From contig NZ_JAEQMY010000024.1 in NCBI RefSeq assembly GCF_016743775.1, positions 1 to 64,000 on the forward strand: 64,000 bases of DNA, given 5' to 3'. The notes below the pieces were generated by a model, which was not told the DNA's origin, searched no databases, and was given only the letters and a program-made list of their open reading frames with translations. This stretch comes from Microvirga aerilata (GTDB lineage: Bacteria > Pseudomonadota > Alphaproteobacteria > Rhizobiales > Beijerinckiaceae). Each line of letters begins with the position of its first letter. Positions within the stretch are counted from its first letter, which is position 1. Of the stretch, positions 8,327 to 16,767 are shown piece by piece. The translations under genes and the position numbers were made by a program.

Positions 8327-8752
8327 TTATTTGCTCTCAGGCAGCAGTGCGTAGGCGAGCTGCGCGATGGCGACGGGCCGGCTGTCGCTCACGGTCGTGA
8401 GCGTCACGCTGCCGAAAGCCATCGTGCGCCCGAGCCGGACGACCTTTGCGTCCGCCAGCACGTCGGCGCTTACTGCGGGACGAAGAAAGTGCATCGTCTG
8501 ATCGACGGTGGTCATGGGCCTGTAGGCGCCTCCTGCCGAGGAAACGGCAAACACCATGGCGGTGTCGGCAAGGCTCATGAGAGCCTGTCCGCACACCACG
8601 CCGTTGTCCCGACAGAGCCGTTCCGAGAACCGCATGCGCAGAACGGCGCCCTCGGGGCTCAGGCTCTCGATGGACAGGCCGAGATCCTGGACCCAGGGGG
8701 CAAAGACGCTGGTCAGCATCTGCTCGGCAGTGTCTTGGTCGAATGTGCTCAA
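8327..8752 (-). CDS. PaaI-type hotdog-fold thioesterase
   Basis: Protein of 141 residues with the hotdog acyl-CoA thioesterase pattern: an N-terminal helix, NGVVCGQALMSLADTAMVFA (hot-dog helix with the catalytic-type Asp), then TTVDQTMHFLRPA. It is the second PaaI-like thioesterase of this locus; the other is at 18760-19236. In the phenylacetate pathway such enzymes release CoA from stalled or toxic intermediates. It lies 104 bases downstream of paaZ on the same strand and may share its transcript. Its exact substrate is not deducible. Confidence 0.82.
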   Translation of the reverse strand: MSTFDQDTAEQMLTSVFAPWVQDLGLSIESLSPEGAVLRMRFSERLCRDNGVVCGQALMSLADTAMVFAVSSAGGAYRPMTTVDQTMHFLRPAVSADVLADAKVVRLGRTMAFGSVTLTTVSDSRPVAIAQLAYALLPESK

Positions 8753-8856
8753 TGTCTCCCCCAGTCATTTTTCTTCTGATACGTCATACCAACTGTGAAG
8801 TGGCAGGACATACCAGGCTTATGTCAAGGTAACTGGCATGTGCTGCCAGAGTTCTT

Positions 8857-10887
8857 TCATGACGAACGCACCGCGTTCATCGTGAGCAGTTCATAGGTCG
8901 CGACCGTTTCCCCCTGATCCGTCGTGATCTCAACGTCCCAGCGCACCTCGCCGTACTGCTCGTTGCGCGGCGACTTCGATTTCGCCGTGAGGCGAACCTT
9001 GATGGTCTCCCCCGGCTGCACCGGCTTGAGGAAGCGTAAGGAATCGAGCCCGTAATTGGCGAGCACCGGTCCAAGATCCGGATCGACGAAGAGGCCGGCC
9101 GCGAAGGACAGCAGCAGGTAGCCGTGGGCGACGCGGCCTGGGAAGAACGGGTGGTCCTTCGTGTCCTCTTCGCTCATATGCGCGTAGAAGGTGTCGCCGG
9201 TGAACTCGGCGAAATGCTCGATGTCCTCCAGGGTGATGGTGCGCTCCTTCGACACGAAGGTCTGCCCGACCGCGAGGTCCTCGAAGTGGTAGCGGAAGGG
9301 GTGCCGCCCCTCCTCGACTGTGGGAGCGCCCTTGATCCAGCTCTTGGTCACGCGGGAGAGCATGGCGGGCGAGCCCTGCAGGGCGGTGCGCTGCATGTAA
9401 TGATGCACGCCGCGCATGCCGCCGAGCTCCTCGCCGCCGCCGGCGCGGCCGGGGCCGCCATGGACCATGTGCGGCATGGGCGAGCCGTGGCCGGTCTGCT
9501 CCTTGGCGCAATCCCGGTCGATCAGCACCAGGCGGCCGTGGAAGGCGCCGACGCCGAAGACGAGGTCGGAAGCGGCACCGGGATCGTAGGTGTAGACGGA
9601 GGCGACGAGGCTGCCGTCGCCGCGATTGGCGAGCGCCATCGCCTGCTCAAGTCCGTCATAGCCCATCACCGTGCAGACGGGGCCGAAAGCCTCGACGCTG
9701 TGCACGTTGGTGGCGCGGATCGGGTCTGGGCAATGGAGCAGGAGAGGGGGGATGAAGGCGCCGCGCTCGCGGTCCGCGCCTTCGACTGGGAAATCGTCCG
9801 GATTTCCAACGACAATATCCGCCTCGGACCGCAGCTTTGCCACCTGGGCCAGCACATCGCGGCGCTGGCCGAGGCCGACGACCGGGCCCATGCGGACGTT
9901 CTCAAGCTCCGGGTTGCCCACCTTGATTTTGGACAGCCGCTCGCGCAGGGCCTCGATCACGGCGGGTACATGGGCATTCGGCGCGATGGCACGGCGGATG
10001 GCGGTGCATTTCTGCCCCGCCTTGACCGTCATCTCCTTCGCGACTTCCTTGACGAAGAGATCGAATTCCGGCGTGCCGGGCCCGGCATCCGGCGCCAGGA
10101 TCGCGGCGTTGAGGGAGTCGCGTTCCGCAATGAAGCGAACGGACTCGCGGGCAATCACCGGGTGCCGCTGCAGCTTCTGGGCGGTGTCCGCGGATCCCGT
10201 GAAGGACACCACGTCCTGACAGGTGAGGTGATCGAAGAGATCGCCCGTGGAGCCGACGATGCACTGGAGCGCGCCCTCGGGCAGGATGCGGGATTCCGCG
10301 ATCATGCGCACCAGGGCATGGGCCACGTAGGACGTGATCGTCGCCGGCTTCGTGACCACGGGCACCCCGGCCAGGATGGCGGGCGCGAGCTTCTCAAGCA
10401 GGCCCCAGCAGGGGAAGTTGAAGGCGTTGATGTGGACGGCGACACCGGCCAGGGGCGCCATCACGTGCTGGCCCACGAAGCTGCCGCCCTTGGAGAGCGG
10501 CTCGACGGCGCCGTCGAGCAGGAAGGTGGAGTTGGGCAGTTCGCGGCGGCCCTTGGACGAGTAAACGAAGAGGGTGCCGATGCCGCCGTCCACGTCGATG
10601 AAGTTGTCGGAACGGGTGGTGCCGGTCTGGTAGGAGAGCCTGTAGAGCTGCTCCTTGCGCTCTGACAGATAGATGGCAAGAGCTTTCAGAAGCTCTGCCC
10701 GCTGATGGAAGGTCAGCCGCCGGAGGTTGGGGCCGCCCACCTGCCGGGCATAGGCCAGCACATCGCCCATATCGAGACCGCCGCTGGCGACCTCGGCGAC
10801 CACGTCGCCCGTCACGGCGCTGCGAACCTCCGCAAGCTCCTGACCCGGGGACATCCAACTTCCGCGAACGAAGCTCTCAAGTCTCAT
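8857..10887 (-). CDS. paaZ: Bifunctional oxepin-CoA hydrolase / 3-oxo-5,6-dehydrosuberyl-CoA semialdehyde dehydrogenase PaaZ
   Basis: Ring-opening enzyme of phenylacetate catabolism. Residues about 1-510 form an aldehyde dehydrogenase with the catalytic cysteine in AGQKCTAIRRA and the NAD-binding segment FTGSADTAQ. Residues about 540-676 are a MaoC-type hydratase containing FAEFTGDTFYAHM and FFPGRVAHGYLLLS. The 676-residue length and domain order match PaaZ of known pathways. It is transcribed away from paaX, and its upstream region carries a perfect palindromic TetR-type operator overlapping the promoter. The ATG start has no clear ribosome site. Confidence 0.95.
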   Translation of the reverse strand: MRLESFVRGSWMSPGQELAEVRSAVTGDVVAEVASGGLDMGDVLAYARQVGGPNLRRLTFHQRAELLKALAIYLSERKEQLYRLSYQTGTTRSDNFIDVDGGIGTLFVYSSKGRRELPNSTFLLDGAVEPLSKGGSFVGQHVMAPLAGVAVHINAFNFPCWGLLEKLAPAILAGVPVVTKPATITSYVAHALVRMIAESRILPEGALQCIVGSTGDLFDHLTCQDVVSFTGSADTAQKLQRHPVIARESVRFIAERDSLNAAILAPDAGPGTPEFDLFVKEVAKEMTVKAGQKCTAIRRAIAPNAHVPAVIEALRERLSKIKVGNPELENVRMGPVVGLGQRRDVLAQVAKLRSEADIVVGNPDDFPVEGADRERGAFIPPLLLHCPDPIRATNVHSVEAFGPVCTVMGYDGLEQAMALANRGDGSLVASVYTYDPGAASDLVFGVGAFHGRLVLIDRDCAKEQTGHGSPMPHMVHGGPGRAGGGEELGGMRGVHHYMQRTALQGSPAMLSRVTKSWIKGAPTVEEGRHPFRYHFEDLAVGQTFVSKERTITLEDIEHFAEFTGDTFYAHMSEEDTKDHPFFPGRVAHGYLLLSFAAGLFVDPDLGPVLANYGLDSLRFLKPVQPGETIKVRLTAKSKSPRNEQYGEVRWDVEITTDQGETVATYELLTMNAVRSS

Positions 10888-10949
10888 CTGGACACCATTG
10901 GGAATGAGGTGGCGGCGCCGGCTCGAGGCAGAGCTGCGCCTTTTGGATG

Positions 10950-10978
10950 CATTATTGACCGACCGGTCGGTTAGTCAA
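10950..10978 (-). promoter_or_regulatory. paaZ promoter with overlapping TetR-type operator
   Basis: On the minus strand TTGACT (10978-10973) is followed after 17 bases by ATAATG (10955-10950). The spacer is filled by the perfect palindrome ACCGACCGGTCGGT (10959-10972). The same half-site occurs at 20085-20104 upstream of paaG. The TetR regulator at 16768-17403 is the obvious candidate ligand-responsive repressor. Promoter and operator are read from sequence; the pairing with this regulator is inference. Confidence 0.7.
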
Positions 10979-11109
10979 GAAATTTTGGGGATCGCGCCTG
11001 CCGCGGCTTCGGGTCGACAGAGACGCATGATCCATAGATAGGTTAGGGGACGATGGGCCGAGGCGGCGGCGACGATCGCCACGGTCCTGAAGGAACGGAG
11101 TTGGCGTGA

Positions 11110-12006
11110 ATGGCCGCGTTTGTCGAATCCCTCTTGGACCGGTTTCACGAGCGGACGCCCATCCGGGCGGGCTCCCTGATCGTGACAGTCTTCGGGGACG
11201 CGGTCGTGCCACGGGGCGGGGTTCTGTCCCTGTCCTCCCTCCACGAGGTCATGCGGGCCTTTCGCATCAGCGACACCCTGGTCAGGACAGCCCTGTCGCG
11301 CCTGGTGTCGGAGGGCTGGTTCGAGCGCTGGAAGGTGGGGCGCAACAGCTATTACCGGCTCACGAAGAAGGGGCAGGAGGCCTTCGCCCAGGCGACGCAG
11401 CGGATCTATGCCGACCCGTCCCCGGCCTGGCACGGCTCCTTCGACCTCCTTCTGCTCGACAACGGCCAGGACCGGGGCGCCCTGCGGGCGGAACTGTCCG
11501 AGGCCGGGTACGGAACCCTCGGGCCGGATCTCCTGATCGCTGCGGCGGCATCCTCGAAGGACAAGGAGGGGGTCCTGCGCCTTGCTGCCGCCCCGGCGGA
11601 TCTGCCGACCGCCCGGCGGCTGGCGGAACGCGCCTGGCCTCTGGAGAGCATCGAGGGCCGTTACCAGCGCTTCATCGATACCTACGCGGGAACCCTCAAG
11701 GCGCTCGAGGGGGGCGCCCGGTTCAGCAGCCTGGATGCCCTGCTGGTGCGCATTCTCCTGATCCACGACTACCGCCGGGCCGTTCTGAAGGATCCCCTGC
11801 TGCCCCAGCAGCTTCTGCCGGACCCTTGGGCCGGAGCGGCCGCCCGCACCCTGTGCGGCACGATCTATAAGACGCTGCTGCCTGCCGCCGAGGGGTGGGT
11901 CGACCGCCATGCGCAGAACGATCGGGGCCCGCTTCCGCCCGTGGATCAAGGCTTTCGGCAGCGCTTCGCGTCAGTCCGGCCAGTCGCGGAGTTGCAGGCC
12001 GGCTAG
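11110..12006 (+). CDS. paaX: Phenylacetate-operon transcriptional repressor PaaX
   Basis: PaaX-family regulator of 298 residues, the usual length. The N-terminal winged helix (SLIVTVFGDAVVPRGG, RISDTLVRTALSRLVSEGW) is followed by the PaaX central segment (FDLLLLDN...) and a C-terminal helical domain (RFSSLDALLVRILLIHDYRR). In characterised systems PaaX senses phenylacetyl-CoA. It begins 9 bases after GGAG and is followed by a palindrome-bearing promoter and paaABCDE. Together with the TetR gene further along, the locus carries two different candidate phenylacetyl-CoA sensors. Confidence 0.93.
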   Translation: MAAFVESLLDRFHERTPIRAGSLIVTVFGDAVVPRGGVLSLSSLHEVMRAFRISDTLVRTALSRLVSEGWFERWKVGRNSYYRLTKKGQEAFAQATQRIYADPSPAWHGSFDLLLLDNGQDRGALRAELSEAGYGTLGPDLLIAAAASSKDKEGVLRLAAAPADLPTARRLAERAWPLESIEGRYQRFIDTYAGTLKALEGGARFSSLDALLVRILLIHDYRRAVLKDPLLPQQLLPDPWAGAAARTLCGTIYKTLLPAAEGWVDRHAQNDRGPLPPVDQGFRQRFASVRPVAELQAG

Positions 12007-12013
12007 ACAATCC

Positions 12014-12057
12014 GTTACAAAAATATCTTGAATAAGCTGATTTTTGTGACATATTAG
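12014..12057 (+). promoter_or_regulatory. paaA promoter flanked by a long inverted repeat (candidate PaaX operator)
   Basis: GTTACAAAAAT (12014-12024) and ATTTTTGTGAC (12040-12050) are inverted with one mismatch around a 15-base spacer. TTGAAT (12028-12033) followed 17-18 bases later by ATATTAG gives a candidate promoter for paaA, with the operator arms covering it. It lies directly downstream of paaX, so PaaX is the best candidate binder. Confidence 0.6.
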
Positions 12058-12189
12058 CTGGGTGGCTGCCCGTCATCGGGACGTGCTGCCCGATGCTTGG
12101 CACTTGGCGCATGGGAAATTGCTGCCTTCCAGGCGTTGCCCGACAGCAACGAAACCGGACGACACAACGCAGGCTGAAGGAGAAGCGCC

Positions 12190-13185
12190 GTGTACGCACA
12201 GATGGTGAAGACGGGCGTCGACCATATCCAGTCCAAGGAGGAGATGTCCCCCGAGGAGCGCGCCTTCCAGGACCGCGTCGACCAGGACATCAAGATCGAG
12301 CCGAAGGAATGGATGCCGGAGGCCTATCGCAAGACCTTGATCCGGCAGATCTCCCAGCACGCCCATTCCGAGATCATCGGCATGCAGCCGGAGGGCAACT
12401 GGATCACCCGTGCGCCGACGCTGGAGCGCAAGGCCATCCTGCTCGCCAAGGTGCAGGACGAGGCGGGCCACGGGCTTTATCTCTACTGCGCCGCCGAGAC
12501 GTTGGGCGTGAGCCGCGACGAGCTCATGGAGCAGCTCAACAGCGGCAAGGCAAAGTATTCGAGCATCTTCAATTATCCGACGCTCACCTGGGCCGATATC
12601 GGCGCCATCGGCTGGCTCGTGGACGGTGCCGCGATCATGAACCAGGTGCCGCTGCAGCGCTGCTCCTACGGTCCCTATTCCCGCGCCATGATCCGCATCT
12701 GCAAGGAGGAGAGCTTCCACCAGCGCCAAGGCTACGACGCGATGACGAAGCTTGCCCGCGGCACCCCCGAGCAGAAGCAGATGGCGCAGGATGCGCTGAA
12801 CCGCTGGTGGTGGCCGTCGCTGATGATGTTCGGCCCCTCCGATGCGGAGTCGGTTCACAGCGCCCAGTCCATGCGCTGGAAGATCAAGATCAACTCGAAC
12901 GACGAGCTGCGCCAGAAATTCGTCGACCAGACGGTGCCGCAGGCCGAGTATCTCGGGCTCACCGTTCCCGACCCCGATCTCAAGTGGAACGCCGAGCGCG
13001 GGCATTACGATTTCGGCGAGGTCAACTGGGACGAGTTCTATCAGGTGATCGCCGGCAACGGCCCCTGCAACCGCGACCGGCTGCGCACGCGGGTGAAGGC
13101 CTATGAAGAAGGCCGCTGGGTGCGCGACGCCGCCGACGCCTATGCGGCGAAGAAGGCGGCACGCACCAAGGCCAAGGCGGCGTGA
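12190..13185 (+). CDS. paaA: 1,2-phenylacetyl-CoA epoxidase catalytic subunit PaaA
   Basis: Ferritin-like diiron subunit of 331 residues that epoxidises the phenylacetyl-CoA ring. Ligand-bearing helices are visible: [20 protein letters not shown] (ExxH) and [11 protein letters not shown] (ExxH). The start is GTG 12190 with GGAG 8 bases upstream. It opens the paaABCDE operon behind a candidate PaaX-controlled promoter, and its stop overlaps an upstream GTG of paaB. Residues C-terminal to 315 are lysine/alanine-rich ([13 protein letters not shown]). Confidence 0.97.
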   Translation: MYAQMVKTGVDHIQSKEEMSPEERAFQDRVDQDIKIEPKEWMPEAYRKTLIRQISQHAHSEIIGMQPEGNWITRAPTLERKAILLAKVQDEAGHGLYLYCAAETLGVSRDELMEQLNSGKAKYSSIFNYPTLTWADIGAIGWLVDGAAIMNQVPLQRCSYGPYSRAMIRICKEESFHQRQGYDAMTKLARGTPEQKQMAQDALNRWWWPSLMMFGPSDAESVHSAQSMRWKIKINSNDELRQKFVDQTVPQAEYLGLTVPDPDLKWNAERGHYDFGEVNWDEFYQVIAGNGPCNRDRLRTRVKAYEEGRWVRDAADAYAAKKAARTKAKAA

Positions 13186-13199
13186 GCGGGAGAGCGACG

Positions 13200-13490
13200 A
13201 TGACCGACAAGAAGGAATGGCCTCTCTGGGAGGTGTTCATCCGCAGCCAGCATGGGCTTGCCCACCGCCATGTGGGCAGCCTGCATGCGCCCGATGCCGA
13301 GATGGCGATCATGAATGCGCGCGATGTTTATACCCGCCGCAACGAGGGCGTGAGCATCTGGGTGGTGCGCGCCTCCGACATCGCGGCAAGTTCGCCAAGC
13401 GAGAAGGGCCCGCTGTTCGATCCGGCCAACAGCAAGGTCTACCGGCACCCAACCTTCTACGAGATCCCGGAAGAGCTGGGGCACATGTGA
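13200..13490 (+). CDS. paaB: Phenylacetyl-CoA epoxidase subunit PaaB
   Basis: Small non-catalytic subunit of the epoxidase complex, 96 residues from ATG 13200 (MTDKKEWPLWEVFIR). The family hallmark WEVFIRSQHGLAHRHVGSLHA is easily read in two parts. I choose 13200 because GGGAG lies 7 bases upstream, over a GTG at 13182 that overlaps the paaA stop. Its TGA overlaps the paaC ATG (ATGTGATG), indicating translational coupling. Confidence 0.95.
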   Translation: MTDKKEWPLWEVFIRSQHGLAHRHVGSLHAPDAEMAIMNARDVYTRRNEGVSIWVVRASDIAASSPSEKGPLFDPANSKVYRHPTFYEIPEELGHM

Positions 13491-14248
13491 TGAGCGGGCA
13501 GGACGCGCTCTTCGAGTATCTGCTGCGCCTGGGCGACAACACGCTGATCCTCGGGCACCGCCTGTCGGAATGGTGCGGGCATTCGCCGGCGCTGGAAGAA
13601 GACTTGGCGCTGTCCAACGTGGCGCTCGACCTCATCGGGCAGACGCAGCTCTGGCTCAATCTCGCGGGCGAGATCGAAGGCAAGGGGCGCGATGCCGACA
13701 AGCTTGCCTATCTGCGCGACGCCCGCGACTTTCGCAATCTCCTGCTCGTCGAGCAGCCGAACGGCGACTTCGCCGCCACCATGGCGCGCCAGTTCTACTT
13801 CGATGCCTGGCATTACCTGCTGCTGCGGGAGCTCACGGGCGCGAAGGATGGGCGCATTGCCGAGATTGCCGCCAAGGGCCTGAAAGAGGTCACCTATCAC
13901 CTGGAGCGCAGCCGCGATTGGGTCCTGCGCCTCGGCGACGGCACGGAAGAGAGCCATCGCCGCATGCAGGCGGCGGTTGACGATCTCTGGATGTATACGG
14001 GCGAGATGTTCGAATCCGACGAGGTGGACGAAGCCATGATGCGCGACTGCATCGGTCCCGATCTCTCGTCGCTTCGCGAGCCGTGGCTCGGCCTGATGCG
14101 GGCCACAGCTGATGAAGCCACGCTCACCCTGCCGCAGCCCGGATGGGCGCAGCGGGGCGGCAAGCGGGGCATGCACTCGGAGCATCTCGGCTACATCCTG
14201 GCGGATCTCCAATTCCTGCAGCGGGCCTATCCCAACGCAACGTGGTAG
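13490..14248 (+). CDS. paaC: Phenylacetyl-CoA epoxidase structural subunit PaaC
   Basis: Ferritin-like partner of PaaA, 252 residues, lacking the full diiron ligand set as in known PaaC proteins (helix ALSNVALDLIGQTQLWLNL has no ExxH). Conserved stretches include LRLGDNTLILGHRLSEWCGH and TYHLERSRDWVLRLGDGTEE. The ATG shares a base with the paaB stop codon. It is followed without a gap by paaD. Confidence 0.95.
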   Translation: MSGQDALFEYLLRLGDNTLILGHRLSEWCGHSPALEEDLALSNVALDLIGQTQLWLNLAGEIEGKGRDADKLAYLRDARDFRNLLLVEQPNGDFAATMARQFYFDAWHYLLLRELTGAKDGRIAEIAAKGLKEVTYHLERSRDWVLRLGDGTEESHRRMQAAVDDLWMYTGEMFESDEVDEAMMRDCIGPDLSSLREPWLGLMRATADEATLTLPQPGWAQRGGKRGMHSEHLGYILADLQFLQRAYPNATW

Positions 14249-14257
14249 GTGGCGGCG

Positions 14258-14770
14258 ATGACGAGCAGCCTGACGCGGCCGGATCTGGATCAGATCAGAG
14301 CCTGGCTGGAAGAGGTTCCCGACCCGGAGGTTCCGGCCGTCTCGGTCATGGATCTCGGCATCGTGCGCGATGTGCAATGGTCGGGCGACGAGCTTGTCGT
14401 GGCGATCACGCCCACCTATTCGGGCTGCCCTGCAACGGGCGTCATCGCGCTCGACATCGAAGCGGCGCTGCGGGCGAGGGGACTTGATCGCTTGCGCGTC
14501 GAGCGCAGGCTCTCGCCGCCTTGGACCACGGACTGGATCAGTGAGGCAGGCAGGCGCAAGCTCGAGGCTTACGGCATCGCACCGCCGGCCGAGAGTGCGG
14601 GCGGCCCGTCGGTCTTCGACCGCCTCCTGCGCAAGCCGCTGACGATCTCCTGCCCGCGCTGCAAATCGGAGAGCACCTCGCGCATCAGCGAGTTCGGCTC
14701 GACCCCTTGCAAGGCGCAGTACCGGTGCGACAGCTGCCTCGAGCCCTTCGACTACTTCAAGTGCATTTGA
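14258..14770 (+). CDS. paaD: Phenylacetate degradation protein PaaD (iron-sulfur assembly-type, DUF59)
   Basis: Protein of 170 residues. It has an N-terminal MIP18/DUF59 domain (VPDPEVPAVSVMDLGIVRDV, TPTYSGCPATGVI) and a C-terminal cysteine-rich tail with CPRCKSE and YRCDSCLEPF, a probable zinc ribbon. PaaD is required for epoxidase maturation or activity in known systems. ATG 14258 has AGGTGG five bases upstream; GTG 14249 directly abuts the paaC stop and is an alternative. Confidence 0.94.
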   Translation: MTSSLTRPDLDQIRAWLEEVPDPEVPAVSVMDLGIVRDVQWSGDELVVAITPTYSGCPATGVIALDIEAALRARGLDRLRVERRLSPPWTTDWISEAGRRKLEAYGIAPPAESAGGPSVFDRLLRKPLTISCPRCKSESTSRISEFGSTPCKAQYRCDSCLEPFDYFKCI

Positions 14771-14786
14771 AACGAGCGGACGCTCC

Positions 14787-15863
14787 ATGACAAAGTTCTA
14801 CCCTGTCACCGTTGCCGACGTCAGGCGCGAGACCCGCGATGCCATCGTCCTCACGCTGGACGTGCCGGATGAGCACAAGGAGGCGTTCAGCTTCTCGCCG
14901 GGGCAGTACTTGACCCTGCGCACGAATATCGACGGCGACGAGGTCCGTCGGTCCTATTCCATCTGCGCCGCGCCCATGGAGGGCAGGCTCCGGGTCGGCA
15001 TCAAGAAGATTGCGGGCGGCGTGTTCTCGAACTGGGTGAGCGAGCAGCTCGCCCCCGGCCATGTGATCGAGGCCATGCCGCCGATGGGCAACTTCTTCGT
15101 GCCTCTCGATCGCACGCAGAAAAGGCACTTCGTGGGCTTTGCGGCGGGCAGCGGAATCACGCCGCTGATCAGCATCGTCAAGACGACGCTTCTATCCGAG
15201 CCCCAATCCTCCTTCACCCTCTTCTATGGCAACCGCGCGTCGAGCTCGATCATGTTCCGCGAGGAGCTGGAGGATCTCAAGAACGAGCATCTCGAGCGCT
15301 TCAGCCTCATCCATATTCTTAGCCGCGAGCAGCAGGACATTGACCTCTTCAACGGCCGCCTGACCAAGGAGAAGTGCGATCAGCTTCTCGATCACTGGAT
15401 CGACGCTTCCTCCATCGATGTCGCCTTCATCTGCGGGCCGCAGGACATGATGCTGGGCGTTGCGAAAAGCCTTGAGGAACACGGCCTCGACAAGCGCAAG
15501 ATCAAGTTCGAGCTGTTTGCCACATCCACGCCAAGCCGCCGCCCGCGCAAGCCCGAAGAAGAGCAGGCCAGGAACCACAAGGATCTCTGCGAGGCCACCA
15601 TCGTCATCGACGGACGCGCCCGCACCCTGTCCTTCGAGAAGGGCACCGCGTCGGTGCTCGATGCGGCCACCCAGGAAGGAATCGAGCTGCCTTACGCCTG
15701 CAAGGGCGGCGTCTGCTCCACCTGCCGGGCCATGCTGGTGGAGGGCGAGGTCGACATGGACGCGAACTTCGCCCTGGAGGATTACGAGATCGCCCGGGGC
15801 TATATCCTGACATGCCAGAGCTACCCGGTGACGGACAAGATCCTGGTCGATTTCGACAGGTGA
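14787..15863 (+). CDS. paaE: Phenylacetyl-CoA epoxidase reductase subunit PaaE
   Basis: Electron-transfer subunit of 358 residues that passes electrons from NADPH to the diiron centre of PaaA. The N-terminal ferredoxin-reductase part contains the FAD motif RRSYSICA and the nucleotide site GFAAGSGITPLISI. The C-terminal plant-type [2Fe-2S] ferredoxin domain has CKGGVCSTC and a fourth cysteine in LTCQSYP. It lies 16 bases after paaD and ends 15 bases before the extra PaaA/C-like gene. Confidence 0.96.
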   Translation: MTKFYPVTVADVRRETRDAIVLTLDVPDEHKEAFSFSPGQYLTLRTNIDGDEVRRSYSICAAPMEGRLRVGIKKIAGGVFSNWVSEQLAPGHVIEAMPPMGNFFVPLDRTQKRHFVGFAAGSGITPLISIVKTTLLSEPQSSFTLFYGNRASSSIMFREELEDLKNEHLERFSLIHILSREQQDIDLFNGRLTKEKCDQLLDHWIDASSIDVAFICGPQDMMLGVAKSLEEHGLDKRKIKFELFATSTPSRRPRKPEEEQARNHKDLCEATIVIDGRARTLSFEKGTASVLDAATQEGIELPYACKGGVCSTCRAMLVEGEVDMDANFALEDYEIARGYILTCQSYPVTDKILVDFDR

Positions 15864-15878
15864 TCGAGGAGGTGCGCC

Positions 15879-16667
15879 ATGGTCGATGAAGATGGCCTCG
15901 TGGGCTTCGTGGCCGGCGGCGGGCGCTTGAGCGCACCCGACAACGTGACGCCCCGCTATCGCGCGGAGCTCATGCGCCTCATGGCGATCTTCGTCGATTC
16001 CGAGATGGCGGGCGCCTCGGGTTTTGCCGATTGCATCAATCTGGCGCCGGGGCTGAAGGAGCGGATCACGGCCACGCGCATGGTCTTCGAGAAATTCAAC
16101 CATGCGCGGCAGGTGCTGAAGCTGATGGAGGAGTTCGGCGCCAATACAGGCCAGTATGTAGGCGCGCATCCCTGGTCGTCCCGCCTCGACCGCAGCGTTA
16201 ATCTGGGCACGCGCCGCATGGACGGCGACATGCGCCTCAACGTGTTCCATTCCCCGATCAACGGTTGGGTGGATGCGGTGGTGATGAACTGCCTCATGGG
16301 GCAGGCGACCGTGGTGCAGCTCGACGAGCTGACCCGCGGCTCCTATCAGCCCCTGGCCGATGCCCTTGCCGACATACTCCCCGTCGAGAGGCAGCATGCG
16401 GAGCTTGGGCAGCAGGGCCTGCGGGTGGCGCTCGACAGGGGCCACGACAGGACCGACGCCCAGGCCTCTGTGAACTACTGGTATCCGCGCGTGGCCGACA
16501 CCTTCGGCAGCAGCGCGTCGGATCACTTCGACCGGCACCGGAAGTACGGGTTGCGCCAGAAGGGCAGGGAAGAACTCCTGGCCCGCTGGCAAGGCATCGT
16601 TGACCCGGTGATCGAGGGGTTCGGGCTCACGGTGCCGGCGCTCGCGTCACGCCAACCTGGCTCATGA
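15879..16667 (+). CDS. PaaA/PaaC-like ferritin-fold protein, extra member of the paa operon
   Basis: Protein of 262 residues that resembles the phenylacetate catabolic (PaaA/PaaC) family but is neither standard subunit. The helix TRMVFEKFNHARQVLKLMEE aligns with the PaaA ExxH helix; the glutamate position appears to be lysine, with a glutamate one residue earlier. Later VERQHAELGQQ keeps an ExxH, and WVDAVVMN resembles the PaaA helix [10 protein letters not shown]. So it may hold a partial or altered metal site. It follows paaE by 15 bases with GGAGG before the ATG, and converges with the TetR gene. Its role in ring epoxidation is unknown. Confidence 0.75.
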   Translation: MVDEDGLVGFVAGGGRLSAPDNVTPRYRAELMRLMAIFVDSEMAGASGFADCINLAPGLKERITATRMVFEKFNHARQVLKLMEEFGANTGQYVGAHPWSSRLDRSVNLGTRRMDGDMRLNVFHSPINGWVDAVVMNCLMGQATVVQLDELTRGSYQPLADALADILPVERQHAELGQQGLRVALDRGHDRTDAQASVNYWYPRVADTFGSSASDHFDRHRKYGLRQKGREELLARWQGIVDPVIEGFGLTVPALASRQPGS

Positions 16668-16685
16668 GGGTGCAATGCCTGCCTT

Positions 16686-16704
16686 CCTCCCCCTTGCGGG
16701 GAGG
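16686..16704. terminator. GC-rich hairpin between convergent operons
   Basis: CCTCCCC and GGGGAGG pair around CTTGC, 18 bases after the PaaA/C-like gene stop and before the convergent TetR gene end. Position suggests a bidirectional terminator. The sequence style resembles dispersed palindromes seen between genes in related genomes. Confidence 0.5.
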
Positions 16705-16767
16705 GGAAAGGCGGCGCGGCTCCATGAGCCGATTTTGAACGCAAGCAGGCTAAAAACCCCGGCGAGA

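Noticed and set aside
9124-10665. Open frame of 513 codons antisense to paaZ
   Set aside because: Shadow of the aldehyde dehydrogenase coding pattern; no recognisable motifs and no ribosome site.
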